The position numbers and the translations under genes are program-made. Shown here piece after piece: positions 28,984-38,105 of a DNA stretch of 64,000 nt. Location: assembly GCF_022758885.1 (NCBI RefSeq), contig NZ_JALEBH010000001.1, positions 558,001 through 622,000 on the forward strand, read 5' to 3'. The first letter of the stretch is position 1. Each line of letters begins with the position of its first letter. This DNA is from Sphingobium sp. BYY-5 (GTDB taxonomy: Bacteria; Pseudomonadota; Alphaproteobacteria; Sphingomonadales; Sphingomonadaceae). The notes under the pieces were generated by a model. That model was not told the origin of the DNA and searched no databases. It was given only the letters and a program-made list of their open reading frames with translations.

Positions 28984-30177
28984 ATGAGTAACGCCTCCTT
29001 GGCCGCCGACCGCCTATATCTCGATCACGCCGCGACCACCCCGATGCTGCGCCAAGCGCAGACGGCGATGATGGCGGCGTTGGCCAACTGGGCCAATCCG
29101 TCCAGCCCCCACGCCGACGGACGCGCTGCCCGCGCCACGCTGGAGGATGCGCGCGCGCGCATCGCGGCGGCGCTGGGGTGGGGTGGACATGTGATTTTCA
29201 CTTCCGGCGCGAGCGAGGCGATCGCGATCGGCCTGACCCGCGCCAAGGCGGGGCGGATCGTGACGTCGCCGGTCGAGCATGACGCCGTGCTGCGTGTGAC
29301 CGGGGGCGCGGAGCGGCTGGCGGTGGATGGCGATGGAATAGTTCTCTCCCTCCGTCATTCCCGCGAAGGCGGGAACCCATCTCCCACGCTCTCCGATGGT
29401 GCGACGTTGGAGATGGATCCCCGCCTTCGCGGGGATGACGGGAAGGAGGGCGGGAATGAAGGGAAGGAGAGCCGGAGTGAGGGAAAGGGAGGCGAGCCGA
29501 CGCTCCTCGCCATCCAGCACGTCAACAATGAGACCGGCGTGATCCAGCCGCTCGACAGGCTCGATCGCGCCAACGCCATATTATTCGTCGATTGCGCCCA
29601 GAGCGCGGGCAAGTTGCCGCTGCCGGATGCCGACATGATCGCGATCAGCGCGCACAAGTTCGGCGGCCCGCCCGGCATCGGCGCGCTGCTGATCCGCGAC
29701 CTCGCGCTGATCGAGCCGAGCGGCGGGCAGGAGCAGGGCTATCGCGCCGGGACCGAAAATCTCCCCGCCATTCTCGCCATGGCCGCTGCGCTGGAGGCGC
29801 GCGCCGACTGGCTTCCCAGGGCGATGGAATTGCGCGCCCGGCTGGATGCGGGGATCGAAGCGGCGGGCGGAGCGATCGTGGCGCGCGACGCCCCGCGCAA
29901 CCCGGCCATCGCCAGCTACCGGATGCCCGGCCTGTCCGCCCGCGCGCAACTGATCCAGTTCGACCTCAAGGGTATATCCGTGTCGGCGGGCAGCGCCTGT
30001 TCGTCCGGCTCGCTCAAGACCAGCCATGTGCTGGGCGCGATGGGCTGGGATGAAGCGGCGGCGTCCGAAGTGGTGCGCGTCAGCTTCGGCCCGCAGACGA
30101 GCGATGCCGACATAGACCGCTTCCTCGAAGCCTGGACCGGCATGGCCCAGAAACTTTTAGCGCAGGCGCGCCGATGA
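28984..30177 (+). CDS. Cysteine desulfurase, NifS-like (copy 1)
   Basis: PLP enzyme releasing sulfur from cysteine. The 397 residues show LYLDHAATTPML, the PLP lysine in AISAHKFGGPPGIG, and the active cysteine in GSACSSGSLKTSH. Residues about 124-171 are abnormal: they are translated from a family A repeat plus a Gly/Lys/Glu-rich tract, inserted in frame before TLLAIQHVNNETGVIQP. The catalytic residues are intact, so the enzyme may still work with a surface loop. Its TGA overlaps the ATG of the second desulfurase. Confidence 0.88.
   Translation: MSNASLAADRLYLDHAATTPMLRQAQTAMMAALANWANPSSPHADGRAARATLEDARARIAAALGWGGHVIFTSGASEAIAIGLTRAKAGRIVTSPVEHDAVLRVTGGAERLAVDGDGIVLSLRHSREGGNPSPTLSDGATLEMDPRLRGDDGKEGGNEGKESRSEGKGGEPTLLAIQHVNNETGVIQPLDRLDRANAILFVDCAQSAGKLPLPDADMIAISAHKFGGPPGIGALLIRDLALIEPSGGQEQGYRAGTENLPAILAMAAALEARADWLPRAMELRARLDAGIEAAGGAIVARDAPRNPAIASYRMPGLSARAQLIQFDLKGISVSAGSACSSGSLKTSHVLGAMGWDEAAASEVVRVSFGPQTSDADIDRFLEAWTGMAQKLLAQARR
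29353..29440. repeat. Inverted repeat, family A copy 2, inside a coding sequence
   Basis: An 88-bp copy running CGTCATTCCCGCG to CGGGGATGACG, read in frame as RHSREGGNPSP.. to ..DPRLRGDDG within the first cysteine desulfurase. It is followed by a purine-rich GGGAAGGAG tract to about 29495 that is also translated. Confidence 0.9.
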
Positions 30178-31262
30178 TCTATCTCGACTATCAGGCGACG
30201 ACCCCGCTCGCCCCCGAAGCGTTCGATGCCATGGTGCCGCTGCTGCGCGATCAGTTCGCCAACCCGCACAGCGCTCACCGGCCCGGCCGCGCCGCCGCCG
30301 CGCAGGTGGAGGTGGCGCGTGACGAGATTGGCAGGCTGCTGCCAACGGGCGGCCGAACCCTCTTCACCTCCGGCGCGACCGAGGCGCTCAACATCGTGAT
30401 CCAGGGCGTGCCTGCGGGCGGGATCGTCACTATCGCCACCGAACATGCGGCTGTCCTCGACACGGTCGAGGCGATGGGCCGGGCGGGGCGCGATGTTACC
30501 ATCCTGCCGGTCGGCGCGGACGGACTGGTGAATATGGATGCGGCGCGAAATGCCATCCGCCCCGGCGTGGCGCTGGTCGCGGCGATGCTGGTCAATAATG
30601 AGATTGGCGTGATCCAGCCGATCGAGGCGCTGGCCGCCCTGGCGCATGATGCGGGCGCGCTGTTCCTGTGCGACGCGGTGCAGGGCTATGGCCGCGTGCC
30701 GATCCCGCAGGACTGCGACATGGTGGCGATCAGCGCGCACAAGATCCATGGCCCCAAGGGAATCGGCGCGCTCTGGCTGCGCGATGGCGTGAAGCCCGCC
30801 CCGCTGATCCATGGCGGCGGGCAGGAAGGCGGGCTGCGCTCCGGCACGCTTTCGCCCGCGCTATGCGCCGGTTTTGGCGTTGCCGCCCGGCTGATGCGCG
30901 AACGGGCGGAGGCCGACCGCGCCCATGTCGAAAGCCTGGCTGCCTTGGCGCGCGATCTGTTCCGCGACTGGACGCTGAACGGCAGCGCGACCGATCGCTA
31001 TCCGGGCAATCTCAACCTGCGGCGGGACGGAATTGATGGCGCGCGGCTGTTGTCTCATTGCCGCAATATTGCTTTTTCGTTGGGAAGTGCTTGCGCAAGC
31101 GGGTCCGGGCGGCCTAGCCATGTGCTGCGCGCGCTGGGGCTGACGGATGGCCAGGCGCGCGGATCGGTGCGGATCGGCTTTGGCCGCTACACGACCCGGC
31201 AGGAACTGGAGAGGGTTGCAGAAGCATTGAATGAGGCGGCAGCCGTACAAGCGGCGCCGTGA
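30174..31262 (+). CDS. Cysteine desulfurase, NifS-like (copy 2)
   Basis: A 362-residue paralogue of the preceding gene, with IYLDYQATTPLAPE, the PLP lysine in AISAHKIHGPKGIG and the catalytic cysteine in GSACASGSGRPSH. The start codon overlaps the stop of copy 1 (ATGA). It is followed 18 bp later by a 2Fe-2S ferredoxin, so the cluster probably serves iron-sulfur or thio-modification chemistry. No IscU or SufU scaffold is present in the window. Confidence 0.92.
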   Translation: MIYLDYQATTPLAPEAFDAMVPLLRDQFANPHSAHRPGRAAAAQVEVARDEIGRLLPTGGRTLFTSGATEALNIVIQGVPAGGIVTIATEHAAVLDTVEAMGRAGRDVTILPVGADGLVNMDAARNAIRPGVALVAAMLVNNEIGVIQPIEALAALAHDAGALFLCDAVQGYGRVPIPQDCDMVAISAHKIHGPKGIGALWLRDGVKPAPLIHGGGQEGGLRSGTLSPALCAGFGVAARLMRERAEADRAHVESLAALARDLFRDWTLNGSATDRYPGNLNLRRDGIDGARLLSHCRNIAFSLGSACASGSGRPSHVLRALGLTDGQARGSVRIGFGRYTTRQELERVAEALNEAAAVQAAP

Positions 31263-31280
31263 CAAGGGAGCGTCGCACCA

Positions 31281-31616
31281 ATGACCAGGATCACCTTCAT
31301 CAGCGCCGACGGGGAGCGACGACAGGAGGTCGACGCCCCGGCGGGATCGGTCCTGCTGGATGTCGCGCAGGCCGCGGGCCAGCCGCTGGAGGGCACCTGT
31401 GAAGGGCAGATGGCCTGCTCCACCTGTCATGTCATCGTCGATGCCGACGATTTCGCCAGGCTCCCGCAGGCCAGCGAGGATGAAGAGGATATGCTCGATC
31501 TTGCCGCCGCCGCCACCCGCACCAGCCGCCTGTCCTGCCAGATCGTGCTGGACGGCAAGCTGGAGAGCCTGACCGTTCGAATCCCAAGCGAATCCTACAA
31601 TATGCAGGGCGTGTGA
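31281..31616 (+). CDS. 2Fe-2S ferredoxin, adrenodoxin-like
   Basis: A 111-residue electron carrier. The cluster ligands follow the CX5CX2C plus distal Cys pattern: GTCEGQMACSTCHVIVD and RLSCQIVLD. It resembles Isc-type Fdx. It follows the two desulfurases on the same strand and overlaps or abuts the beta-lactamase gene, so the four genes may be one transcript. Confidence 0.93.
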   Translation: MTRITFISADGERRQEVDAPAGSVLLDVAQAAGQPLEGTCEGQMACSTCHVIVDADDFARLPQASEDEEDMLDLAAAATRTSRLSCQIVLDGKLESLTVRIPSESYNMQGV

Positions 31617-31624
31617 TCCGACCG

Positions 31625-32590
31625 ATGAAGACATTGACCGCTTTGGCCGCGCTGGCGCTGCTGGCCGCCCCGTCGATCGCCGCCGACGAGAAGAAGGCGC
31701 CAGACAAGGAACCGGTGCCGACCGGCCGCCTCGATTCGCTGATGCCCGCCGCGCCGCGCTATCTGGTGCCGCAGTCGGCGCTGACGTCGGTGCGCAACCC
31801 GGCGGAGATCGAGAAGGAAACCGGCGGTCGCCTGGGTGTGGCGCTGGTCGACAAATCGGGCGCGTTGCTGCTGGGCTTCAACCGGGACGATCGTTTCGCC
31901 ATGTGTTCGACCTTCAAGGCGCCGCTGGCCGCCGCCGTGCTGATCGGCGCGGATGGCGGCAAGTTCGGCCTGGAGGGGACAATCCCCTTCAGCGACGACG
32001 ACATCCTCGATTACGCCCCGGTGGTGAAGAAGAACAAGAAGCGCGGCCGCATGAGCATGGGCGAACTGGCGCAGGCGGCGGTCGAGGTCAGCGACAACAG
32101 CGCCGCCAACCTGCTGCTGCCGATGCTGGGCGGGCCGCCGGGCCTGACCGCCTTCATCCGCGCGCATGGCGACAGCGTGACCCGGCTGGACCGCAACGAA
32201 CCGACGCTCAACGAAAATGCCGAGGGTGACGAGCGCGACACCACCACCCCGGCGGCGATGGCGGGGTTGATGGAGCGGCTGTTCTTCAAGGACATGAAAC
32301 AGGAAAGCGCGGACAAGCTGCGCGCCTGGTTCAACGCCAGCAGCACCGGCGACAAGCGGATCAAGGCGGGCCTGCCGCAAGGCTGGACGTCGGGCAGCAA
32401 GACCGGGACATGCGGCAACGCCTATAATGACGTGGCGCTGGTCAAGTCGCCGGCAGGCGACGAATATATATTGGCGATCTATCTCGATCGGCCCACCGTC
32501 GATACGAAGAAAGCCGAAGCCGCCATCGCCGAAACCGCACACGCCGCGCTCGATTTCGTGAGCAAGGCGCAGAAGAGCGGGTTGGAGTAA
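31625..32590 (+). CDS. Class A beta-lactamase
   Basis: Periplasmic serine beta-lactamase of about 321 residues, with a signal peptide ending in PSIAAD. The active-site motifs are all present: CSTFK (nucleophile Ser and Lys), VSDNSAAN (SDN), EPTLNEN (omega-loop Glu and Asn) and KTGTCG (KTG). The cysteines immediately before the serine and two residues after KTG match the Cys69-Cys238 pair seen in class A carbapenemases. GTG at 31613 is an alternative start. Which drugs it hydrolyses cannot be told from sequence. Confidence 0.92.
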   Translation: MKTLTALAALALLAAPSIAADEKKAPDKEPVPTGRLDSLMPAAPRYLVPQSALTSVRNPAEIEKETGGRLGVALVDKSGALLLGFNRDDRFAMCSTFKAPLAAAVLIGADGGKFGLEGTIPFSDDDILDYAPVVKKNKKRGRMSMGELAQAAVEVSDNSAANLLLPMLGGPPGLTAFIRAHGDSVTRLDRNEPTLNENAEGDERDTTTPAAMAGLMERLFFKDMKQESADKLRAWFNASSTGDKRIKAGLPQGWTSGSKTGTCGNAYNDVALVKSPAGDEYILAIYLDRPTVDTKKAEAAIAETAHAALDFVSKAQKSGLE

Positions 32591-32610
32591 GGGGATATGC
32601 CCCCACATCA

Positions 32611-32702
32611 TCCCGGCCCCTTCGACAGGCTCAGGGCAGGCTTGATCCGGGATCCAGGGCCACTTTCCAAAACCCTGGATGCTGACTTTCGTCAGCATGA
32701 CG
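32611..32702. repeat. Hairpin repeat related to the core of family B
   Basis: CCCCTTCGACAGGCTCAGGGCAGGCTTGATCCGGGATCCAGGGCC cores pair with CCCTGGATGCTGACTTTCGTCAGCATGACG. It lies between the beta-lactamase gene and the SRP RNA. From there to about 32803 I see no gene. Confidence 0.7.
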
Positions 32703-32803
32703 GGCAGGGATGGCGAGATCATCCGCCTCTATAGTATAATGCTTGTCTATGGTCATCGGCGGCACCCCCTTGCCAACCCGTCATCACTTCGCCATATGCC
32801 GCG

Positions 32804-32897
32804 CCGGGAGTCGGGCGGGCGTGACCGTTGCGAACCTGGTCAGGTCCTGACGGAAGCAGCCACAGTGATTTCGTCACGGGTCGTTCCGGCTCCCACC
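32804..32897 (+). ncRNA. ffs: Signal recognition particle RNA (4.5S)
   Basis: The conserved SRP core is present as GAACCTGGTCAGGTCCTGACGG-type sequence, with GGAAGCAGCCACAG after it. The flanks GGGAGTCGGG and CCGGCTCCC, plus GCGTGAC and GTCACGGG, pair to form the long helix. Its position just upstream of dnaX is the standard one in many proteobacteria. The ends are estimated from the helix, and TTTT near 32922 may end the transcript. Confidence 0.87.
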
Positions 32898-32970
32898 CTC
32901 CATTCCTCATCCGGCCACCCTCTTTTCATCCGGCTTCGACAATCCCTGCCCGAACGGGTAGGACAATCTT

Positions 32971-34593
32971 ATGTCCGATTCCCCGCAACCCTATCGCGTC
33001 CTCGCGCGCAAATATCGACCGCGCAGCTTTCATGAGCTGATCGGCCAGGACGCGATGGTCCAGACGCTGGGCAATGCGATCAAGCGCGGACGGCTGGCGC
33101 ACGCCTTCCTGATGACGGGCGTGCGCGGCGTGGGAAAGACCTCCACCGCGCGCCTGATCGCCAAGGCGCTGAACTGCATCGGCACGGACGGGCAGGGCGG
33201 CCCGACGATCGATCCGTGCGGCGTGTGCGAACCCTGCCGCGCCATCGCCGAAGGGCGTCATATCGACGTGGTGGAGATGGACGCCGCCAGCCATACCGGC
33301 GTTGACGATGTGCGCGAGATTATCGAGGCGGTGCGCTATGCCGCCGTGTCGGCGCGCTACAAGATCTACATTATCGACGAAGTCCATATGCTCTCCAAAA
33401 ACGCCTTCAACGCGCTGTTGAAGACGCTGGAGGAGCCACCCGCCCATGTGAAATTCCTGTTCGCCACGACGGAAGTGAACAAGGTGCCGGTGACGGTGCT
33501 GTCGCGCTGCCAGCGCTTCGACCTGCGTCGCATCCCGGCCGAACTGCTCAGCGCCCATTTCGCGCATGTGGTGGAAGCCGAGAGCGTCGCTGCCGAACCC
33601 GATGCGCTGACGCTGATCGCGCAGGCGGCCGAAGGGTCCGCGCGTGACGGCCTCTCCATCCTCGACCAGGCGATCGCCCATGCGGAAACGGGGCCGGATA
33701 GCCAGGAAACTGCCCCGCTCGTCACCGCCGCTCAGGTGCGCGACATGCTGGGCCTGTCGGATCGCGGATCGGTGCGCCGGCTGCTTGGCCTGTTGCTGGA
33801 AGGCGACACGGCCGCGCTGCTGGGCGCGGTGCGCGATCAATATGCGCTGGGCGTCGAGCCGCTCGCGCTGATGCGCGGCCTGATGGAACTGGTCCATGCC
33901 GTGACCCTGGTGAAGGCCGGGCGCGACATCAACAGCCCCGGTCAGTCGGCCGAAGAGCGGGAGGCGCTGGCCGAATGGGCTGCGCAACTGGGTTTCGCGC
34001 CGCTCCATCGCCTCTGGCAATTGCTGCTCAAGGGGCATGACGAAGTGGCGAGCGCCGTTCTGCCGATCGAAAGCTGCGAAATGGCGCTGTTGCGCGTCAT
34101 GCACGCCGCGACCATGCCCGATCCGGGCGAGGTGGCGCGGCTGCTGCGCGAAGGTGGGGCGGTGACGGCAAGCGCGCCGGGCGCGGCGCCCATCGCGCCT
34201 TCTTCCGCGCCCGTCGCACGTCTGCCCGCGACCTTTCCCGACCTGATCGAAGCCTTGTGGCAGAAGGGCAAGGGGCAGTTGGCGCAGGAACTTCACGATT
34301 GCGTGGGCGTCGTGCGCTATGCGCCGCCGCAGTTCGACTATCGCCCGACGCCGCAACTGCCCGGCGATTTCGCGTCCCGCCTGCTGTCGGCTCTGCGGGA
34401 GATCACCGGCACGCCCTGGCAGGTGGCGCAGAGCGACGCGGCAGGCGAACCGACCTTGCTGGAGCAGGAGCAGCGCAAGACGGCCGACGCGCGCGCGGAT
34501 ATTTTGGAAACCCCGGTGGTCAAGGCGGCGATGGCGGCCTTCCCCGATGCCGAGCTGGACGACAGGCTCGAACAATGGAGTGCAGAAGCATGA
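32971..34593 (+). CDS. dnaX: DNA polymerase III tau/gamma subunit
   Basis: Clamp-loader ATPase. The 540 residues begin with VLARKYRPRSFHELIGQD. They contain the Walker A GVRGVGKTSTARLIAKAL, a four-cysteine zinc module (NCIGTD..PCGVCEPCRA), Walker B IIDEVHMLS, and the SRC motif in VLSRCQRFDLRRI. The C-terminal 170 residues are the shorter tau region. No slippery A-rich sequence for frameshifting is visible. Its TGA overlaps the ybaB start (ATGA). Confidence 0.95.
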   Translation: MSDSPQPYRVLARKYRPRSFHELIGQDAMVQTLGNAIKRGRLAHAFLMTGVRGVGKTSTARLIAKALNCIGTDGQGGPTIDPCGVCEPCRAIAEGRHIDVVEMDAASHTGVDDVREIIEAVRYAAVSARYKIYIIDEVHMLSKNAFNALLKTLEEPPAHVKFLFATTEVNKVPVTVLSRCQRFDLRRIPAELLSAHFAHVVEAESVAAEPDALTLIAQAAEGSARDGLSILDQAIAHAETGPDSQETAPLVTAAQVRDMLGLSDRGSVRRLLGLLLEGDTAALLGAVRDQYALGVEPLALMRGLMELVHAVTLVKAGRDINSPGQSAEEREALAEWAAQLGFAPLHRLWQLLLKGHDEVASAVLPIESCEMALLRVMHAATMPDPGEVARLLREGGAVTASAPGAAPIAPSSAPVARLPATFPDLIEALWQKGKGQLAQELHDCVGVVRYAPPQFDYRPTPQLPGDFASRLLSALREITGTPWQVAQSDAAGEPTLLEQEQRKTADARADILETPVVKAAMAAFPDAELDDRLEQWSAEA

Positions 34594-34913
34594 AGGACTT
34601 GAACGAAATCCTGGGCATGGCGAGCCGTGTTCAGGAAGAATTGCAACGCGCGCAGGATAATCTCGACAAGATGGAGGTCGAGGGTGCGGCAGGCGGCGGC
34701 CTGGTCAAGGTGCGGGCTTCGGCCAAGGGACGGATCGTCGGCGTGTCGATCGACGAAAGCCTGCTGTCGCCTTCGGAAAAGCAGATGCTGGAAGATCTGG
34801 TCACGGCCGCCTTCAACGATGCGCGCAAGAAGGCGGATGAGGTCAGCAATGCCGAAATGGGCAAGATGACCGCCGGCCTGCCGCTGCCCCCCGGCTTCAA
34901 GCTGCCCTTCTGA
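34590..34913 (+). CDS. ybaB: YbaB/EbfC family nucleoid-associated protein
   Basis: A 107-residue DNA-binding protein, helical at both ends with a short central sheet: LNEILGMASRVQEELQRAQ, GLVKVRASAKGRIVGVSID and EDLVTAAFNDARKKADE. It is translationally coupled to dnaX. recR, the usual third gene, is not here. Confidence 0.93.
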   Translation: MKDLNEILGMASRVQEELQRAQDNLDKMEVEGAAGGGLVKVRASAKGRIVGVSIDESLLSPSEKQMLEDLVTAAFNDARKKADEVSNAEMGKMTAGLPLPPGFKLPF

Positions 34914-34973
34914 TCGGAGCATTGTGAGGCGATAAGCTGCGGTTCATTGTTACCACGATATGACAGGTACCGA

Positions 34974-35002
34974 TTGATTGACGCGGCGGGCATCCCCATA
35001 AA
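34974..35002 (+). promoter_or_regulatory. Possible heat-shock (sigma32-type) promoter for lon
   Basis: TTGATT at 34974-34979 and CCCCATAAA at 34994-35002 are separated by 14 bp, close to the sigma32 pattern (CTTGAA, CCCCATNTA). Its position about 50 bp before lon fits a heat-shock gene. The -35 match is only partial. Confidence 0.4.
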
Positions 35003-35050
35003 GGCGATGTACTGCAAGGATGGGCCGCTTGTCTTGGCCCCGGAGAATGA

Positions 35051-37447
35051 ATGACTACGCAATATCCCCTTCTGCCGTTGCGCGACATTGTCGTCTTCCC
35101 GCAGATGATCGTTCCGTTGTTCGTCGGCCGCGACAAGAGTGTGGCGGCGCTCGAAGCCGCGATGGAAGGCAGTAAGGAAATCTTCCTGGTGTCGCAATTG
35201 GACCCGGCGGAGGATGATCCGGGCCGGGATTCGCTTTATGACACGGGTGTCGTCGCGGTCGTGCTCCAGTTGCTCAAGCTGCCCGACGGCACGGTGCGCG
35301 TGCTGGTCGAGGGCAAGCATCGCGCCCAGCTTGAACATATGGAGACGCGCGACACCTATCTGATCGCCGATGTCGCGACGGTCGAGGAAATCGCCGCCGA
35401 AGGGCCGGAGGCCGCCGCGCTGATGCGCTCGGTCGCCGAGCAGTTCGAGAATTACGCGAAGCTCAACAAGAAGCTGCCCGCCGAAACGCCGGTGCAATTG
35501 CGCGAGATCGAAGATGCCGGTCGCCTGGCCGACGCCGTGTCCGCGAACATCAATGTCAAGGTCGCCGACAAGCAGTCGCTGCTGGTCGAGGCTGATCCGG
35601 TCAAGCGGCTGGAGATGGTCTTCGCCTTCATGGAAGGCGAACTGGGCGTGCTCCAGGTCGAAAAGAAGATTCGCGGCCGCGTGAAGCGGCAGATGGAAAA
35701 GACCCAGCGCGAATATTATCTGAACGAGCAACTGAAGGCGATCCAGCGCGAGCTGGGCAATGGTGAGGGTGAGGACGGCGACGAACTGGCCGAACTGACC
35801 GAAAAGATCGCCAAGACCAAGCTCAGCAAGGAAGCCCGCGCCAAGGCGACGGCGGAGTTGAAGAAGCTCAAGGGTATGCAGCCCATGTCGGCCGAAGCGA
35901 CGGTCGTGCGCAACTATCTCGACGTGCTGCTGGGGCTTCCCTGGGGCAAGAAGGGCAAGGTCAAGACCGACCTCAAGAAAGCGCAGGCGATCCTGGACGA
36001 GGATCATTTCGCGCTGGAGAAGGTCAAGGACCGGATCATCGAATATCTGGCCGTGCAGGCGCGCACCAACAAGCTGAAGGGGCCGATCCTGTGCCTCGTC
36101 GGCCCGCCGGGCGTCGGCAAGACCTCGCTCGGCCGTTCGATCGCCAAGGCGACCGGGCGCGAGTTTGTGCGCCAGTCGCTGGGCGGCGTGCGCGACGAGG
36201 CCGAAATTCGTGGCCACAGGCGCACCTATATCGGCTCGCTGCCGGGCAAGATCGTGTCGAACCTGAAAAAGGCGGGCACGATGAACCCGCTCTTCCTGCT
36301 CGACGAGATCGACAAGCTGGGCCAGGATTTCCGGGGCGACCCGGCGTCGGCGCTGCTGGAGGTGCTGGACCCCGAACAGAATAGCAAGTTCCAGGACCAT
36401 TATCTGGAGATCGACGTCGATCTTTCAGACATTATGTTCGTGACGACCGCCAACTCCTTGAATTTACCTCAACCTCTGCTCGATCGCATGGAGATCATCC
36501 GGCTGGAAGGCTATACCGAGGATGAGAAGGTCGAGATCGCCCAGCGCCATCTGGTCGCCAAGCAGGTCGACGCCCATGGCCTCAAGGACGGTGAATTCAT
36601 CGTGACCGAGGAAGCCGTGCGCGACCTCATCCGCTATTACACGCGCGAGGCCGGTGTCCGCACGCTGGAGCGGGAGATTGCGCGACTGGCGCGCAAGGCG
36701 CTGCGCAAGATCCTGGAAGGCGCCTATGACAAGGTCGTCATCACGCCCGAAAATCTCGCCGATTTCGCCGGCGTGCAGAAATTCCGCCATGGCGTGGGCG
36801 AGGAAGAGAACCAGATCGGCGCCGTCACCGGCCTCGCCTGGACCGAAGTGGGCGGCGAACTGCTCACCATCGAAGCCGTGACCGTGCCCGGCAAGGGCAT
36901 CATCAGGACGACCGGCAAGCTGGGCGAGGTGATGAACGAGTCGGTGCAGGCCGCCTTTTCCTATGTGCGGGCGCGGTCGCCCGGCTATGGCATCAAGCCC
37001 AGCCTCTTCAACCGCAAGGACATCCATATCCATCTGCCCGAAGGCGCGGTGCCCAAGGATGGCCCTTCGGCGGGCATCGGCATGGTCACGACCATCGTGT
37101 CGACCCTGACCGGCATCCCCGTCCACAAGGATGTGGCGATGACCGGCGAAGTCACGCTGCGTGGCCGCGTGCTGCCGATCGGCGGCCTTAAGGAGAAGCT
37201 GCTGGCGGCCCTGCGCGGCGGCATCAAGACGGTGCTGATCCCCCAGGAAAATGAGAAAGACCTGGCGGAAATCCCGTCCAACATCCGCGAAGGGCTGGAA
37301 ATCGTGCCGGTGTCCCATGTGGATGAGGTGTTGGCGCGCGCTCTGGTGTCGAAGCCGGAGGCGATCACCTGGACCGAGGAGGATGACCTGGCCGCGCAGC
37401 CGTCGACCCTGGCTGGACGTGATAGCGACCCCACCTTGCGGCACTGA
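35051..37447 (+). CDS. lon: ATP-dependent protease Lon
   Basis: Cytoplasmic AAA+ serine protease for damaged and regulatory proteins. The 798 residues have the N-terminal LON substrate domain, the coiled region with [14 protein letters not shown], Walker [18 protein letters not shown], Walker [12 protein letters not shown], and the protease domain with catalytic Ser in [10 protein letters not shown] and Lys in [11 protein letters not shown]. It is followed by hup, the usual order. Confidence 0.97.
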   Translation: MTTQYPLLPLRDIVVFPQMIVPLFVGRDKSVAALEAAMEGSKEIFLVSQLDPAEDDPGRDSLYDTGVVAVVLQLLKLPDGTVRVLVEGKHRAQLEHMETRDTYLIADVATVEEIAAEGPEAAALMRSVAEQFENYAKLNKKLPAETPVQLREIEDAGRLADAVSANINVKVADKQSLLVEADPVKRLEMVFAFMEGELGVLQVEKKIRGRVKRQMEKTQREYYLNEQLKAIQRELGNGEGEDGDELAELTEKIAKTKLSKEARAKATAELKKLKGMQPMSAEATVVRNYLDVLLGLPWGKKGKVKTDLKKAQAILDEDHFALEKVKDRIIEYLAVQARTNKLKGPILCLVGPPGVGKTSLGRSIAKATGREFVRQSLGGVRDEAEIRGHRRTYIGSLPGKIVSNLKKAGTMNPLFLLDEIDKLGQDFRGDPASALLEVLDPEQNSKFQDHYLEIDVDLSDIMFVTTANSLNLPQPLLDRMEIIRLEGYTEDEKVEIAQRHLVAKQVDAHGLKDGEFIVTEEAVRDLIRYYTREAGVRTLEREIARLARKALRKILEGAYDKVVITPENLADFAGVQKFRHGVGEEENQIGAVTGLAWTEVGGELLTIEAVTVPGKGIIRTTGKLGEVMNESVQAAFSYVRARSPGYGIKPSLFNRKDIHIHLPEGAVPKDGPSAGIGMVTTIVSTLTGIPVHKDVAMTGEVTLRGRVLPIGGLKEKLLAALRGGIKTVLIPQENEKDLAEIPSNIREGLEIVPVSHVDEVLARALVSKPEAITWTEEDDLAAQPSTLAGRDSDPTLRH

Positions 37448-37540
37448 AACAGGGGGAAAGCACGGCAATCCCGACTTCGCATCAATTTGCGCAACAGGGC
37501 GCAAAATTTGGTCGAAGCCGGGGTTTTTGTCGCTTTCCCT

Positions 37541-37569
37541 TTGACAGGCGCAGGAATCCGCGCCTTATT
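37541..37569 (+). promoter_or_regulatory. Promoter for the HU gene
   Basis: TTGACA (37541-37546) and CTTATT (37564-37569) are spaced by 17 bp in the lon-hup gap, about 57 bp before the start codon. Confidence 0.6.
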
Positions 37570-37625
37570 GCGCCCCCTACGCCGCGATTCCTAACTAACC
37601 AACAGCACAAGGGGGTTCCCAAGGC

Positions 37626-37898
37626 ATGAACAAGCAGGATCTTATCAGCGCAGTTGCTGAAAGCAGCGGCCTTAGCAAGAATGACACGACCAAGGCGGTC
37701 GAGGGCGTGTTCGACGCCATCACCGGTGCTCTGAAGAAGGGCGACGAAGTGCGCTTGGTCGGTTTCGGCACTTTCTCGGTTTCGCAGCGCAAGGCTTCGA
37801 CCGGTCGTAACCCGCGCACCGGCGAAACCATGACCATCAAGGCTTCGGCCCAGCCGAAGTTCAAGGCCGGCAAGGGCCTTAAGGACTCGGTGAACTAA
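37626..37898 (+). CDS. hup: DNA-binding protein HU
   Basis: A 90-residue histone-like protein: MNKQDLISAVAES, LVGFGTFSVSQRKASTGRNPRTGE with the DNA-gripping arm, and KPKFKAGK-like AQPKFKAGKGLKD. It has its own promoter and a downstream terminator, so it is a single-gene transcript after lon. Confidence 0.96.
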   Translation: MNKQDLISAVAESSGLSKNDTTKAVEGVFDAITGALKKGDEVRLVGFGTFSVSQRKASTGRNPRTGETMTIKASAQPKFKAGKGLKDSVN

Positions 37899-37906
37899 GG
37901 GTCTGG

Positions 37907-37942
37907 GCGCCTGCTCCCGGCAGGCGCTCGCTCTGATTTTTT
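37907..37942 (+). terminator. First hairpin after hup
   Basis: GCGCCTGC (37907-37914) pairs with GCAGGCGC (37920-37927), and TTTTTT follows nine bases later. Confidence 0.6.
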
Positions 37943-38019
37943 GCCGGCGTCGCGGCCGGAAAGTTTTCAGGAGAGTGATGCGCGCGCTGGGGTTGAACCT
38001 GAGCGCGCGGATGTCGAAA

Positions 38020-38058
38020 GCGAAGGGGTGAAGGCGGCCAGCCTTCGCCCCTTTTCTC
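38020..38058 (+). terminator. Intrinsic terminator between hup and rlpA
   Basis: AAGGGGTGAAGGC pairs over 13 positions (one G-U) with GCCTTCGCCCCTT and runs straight into TTTTCTCT. This is the stronger of the two hairpins after hup. Confidence 0.75.
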
Positions 38059-38105
38059 TATCCCGCAATCTCGACGCGCCAGCACGGGCGCGGTAGGGAG
38101 GGGAC

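Noticed and set aside
32971..34593. Programmed frameshift in dnaX to make a short gamma form
   Set aside because: No A-rich slippery heptamer with a following hairpin was found in the expected region.
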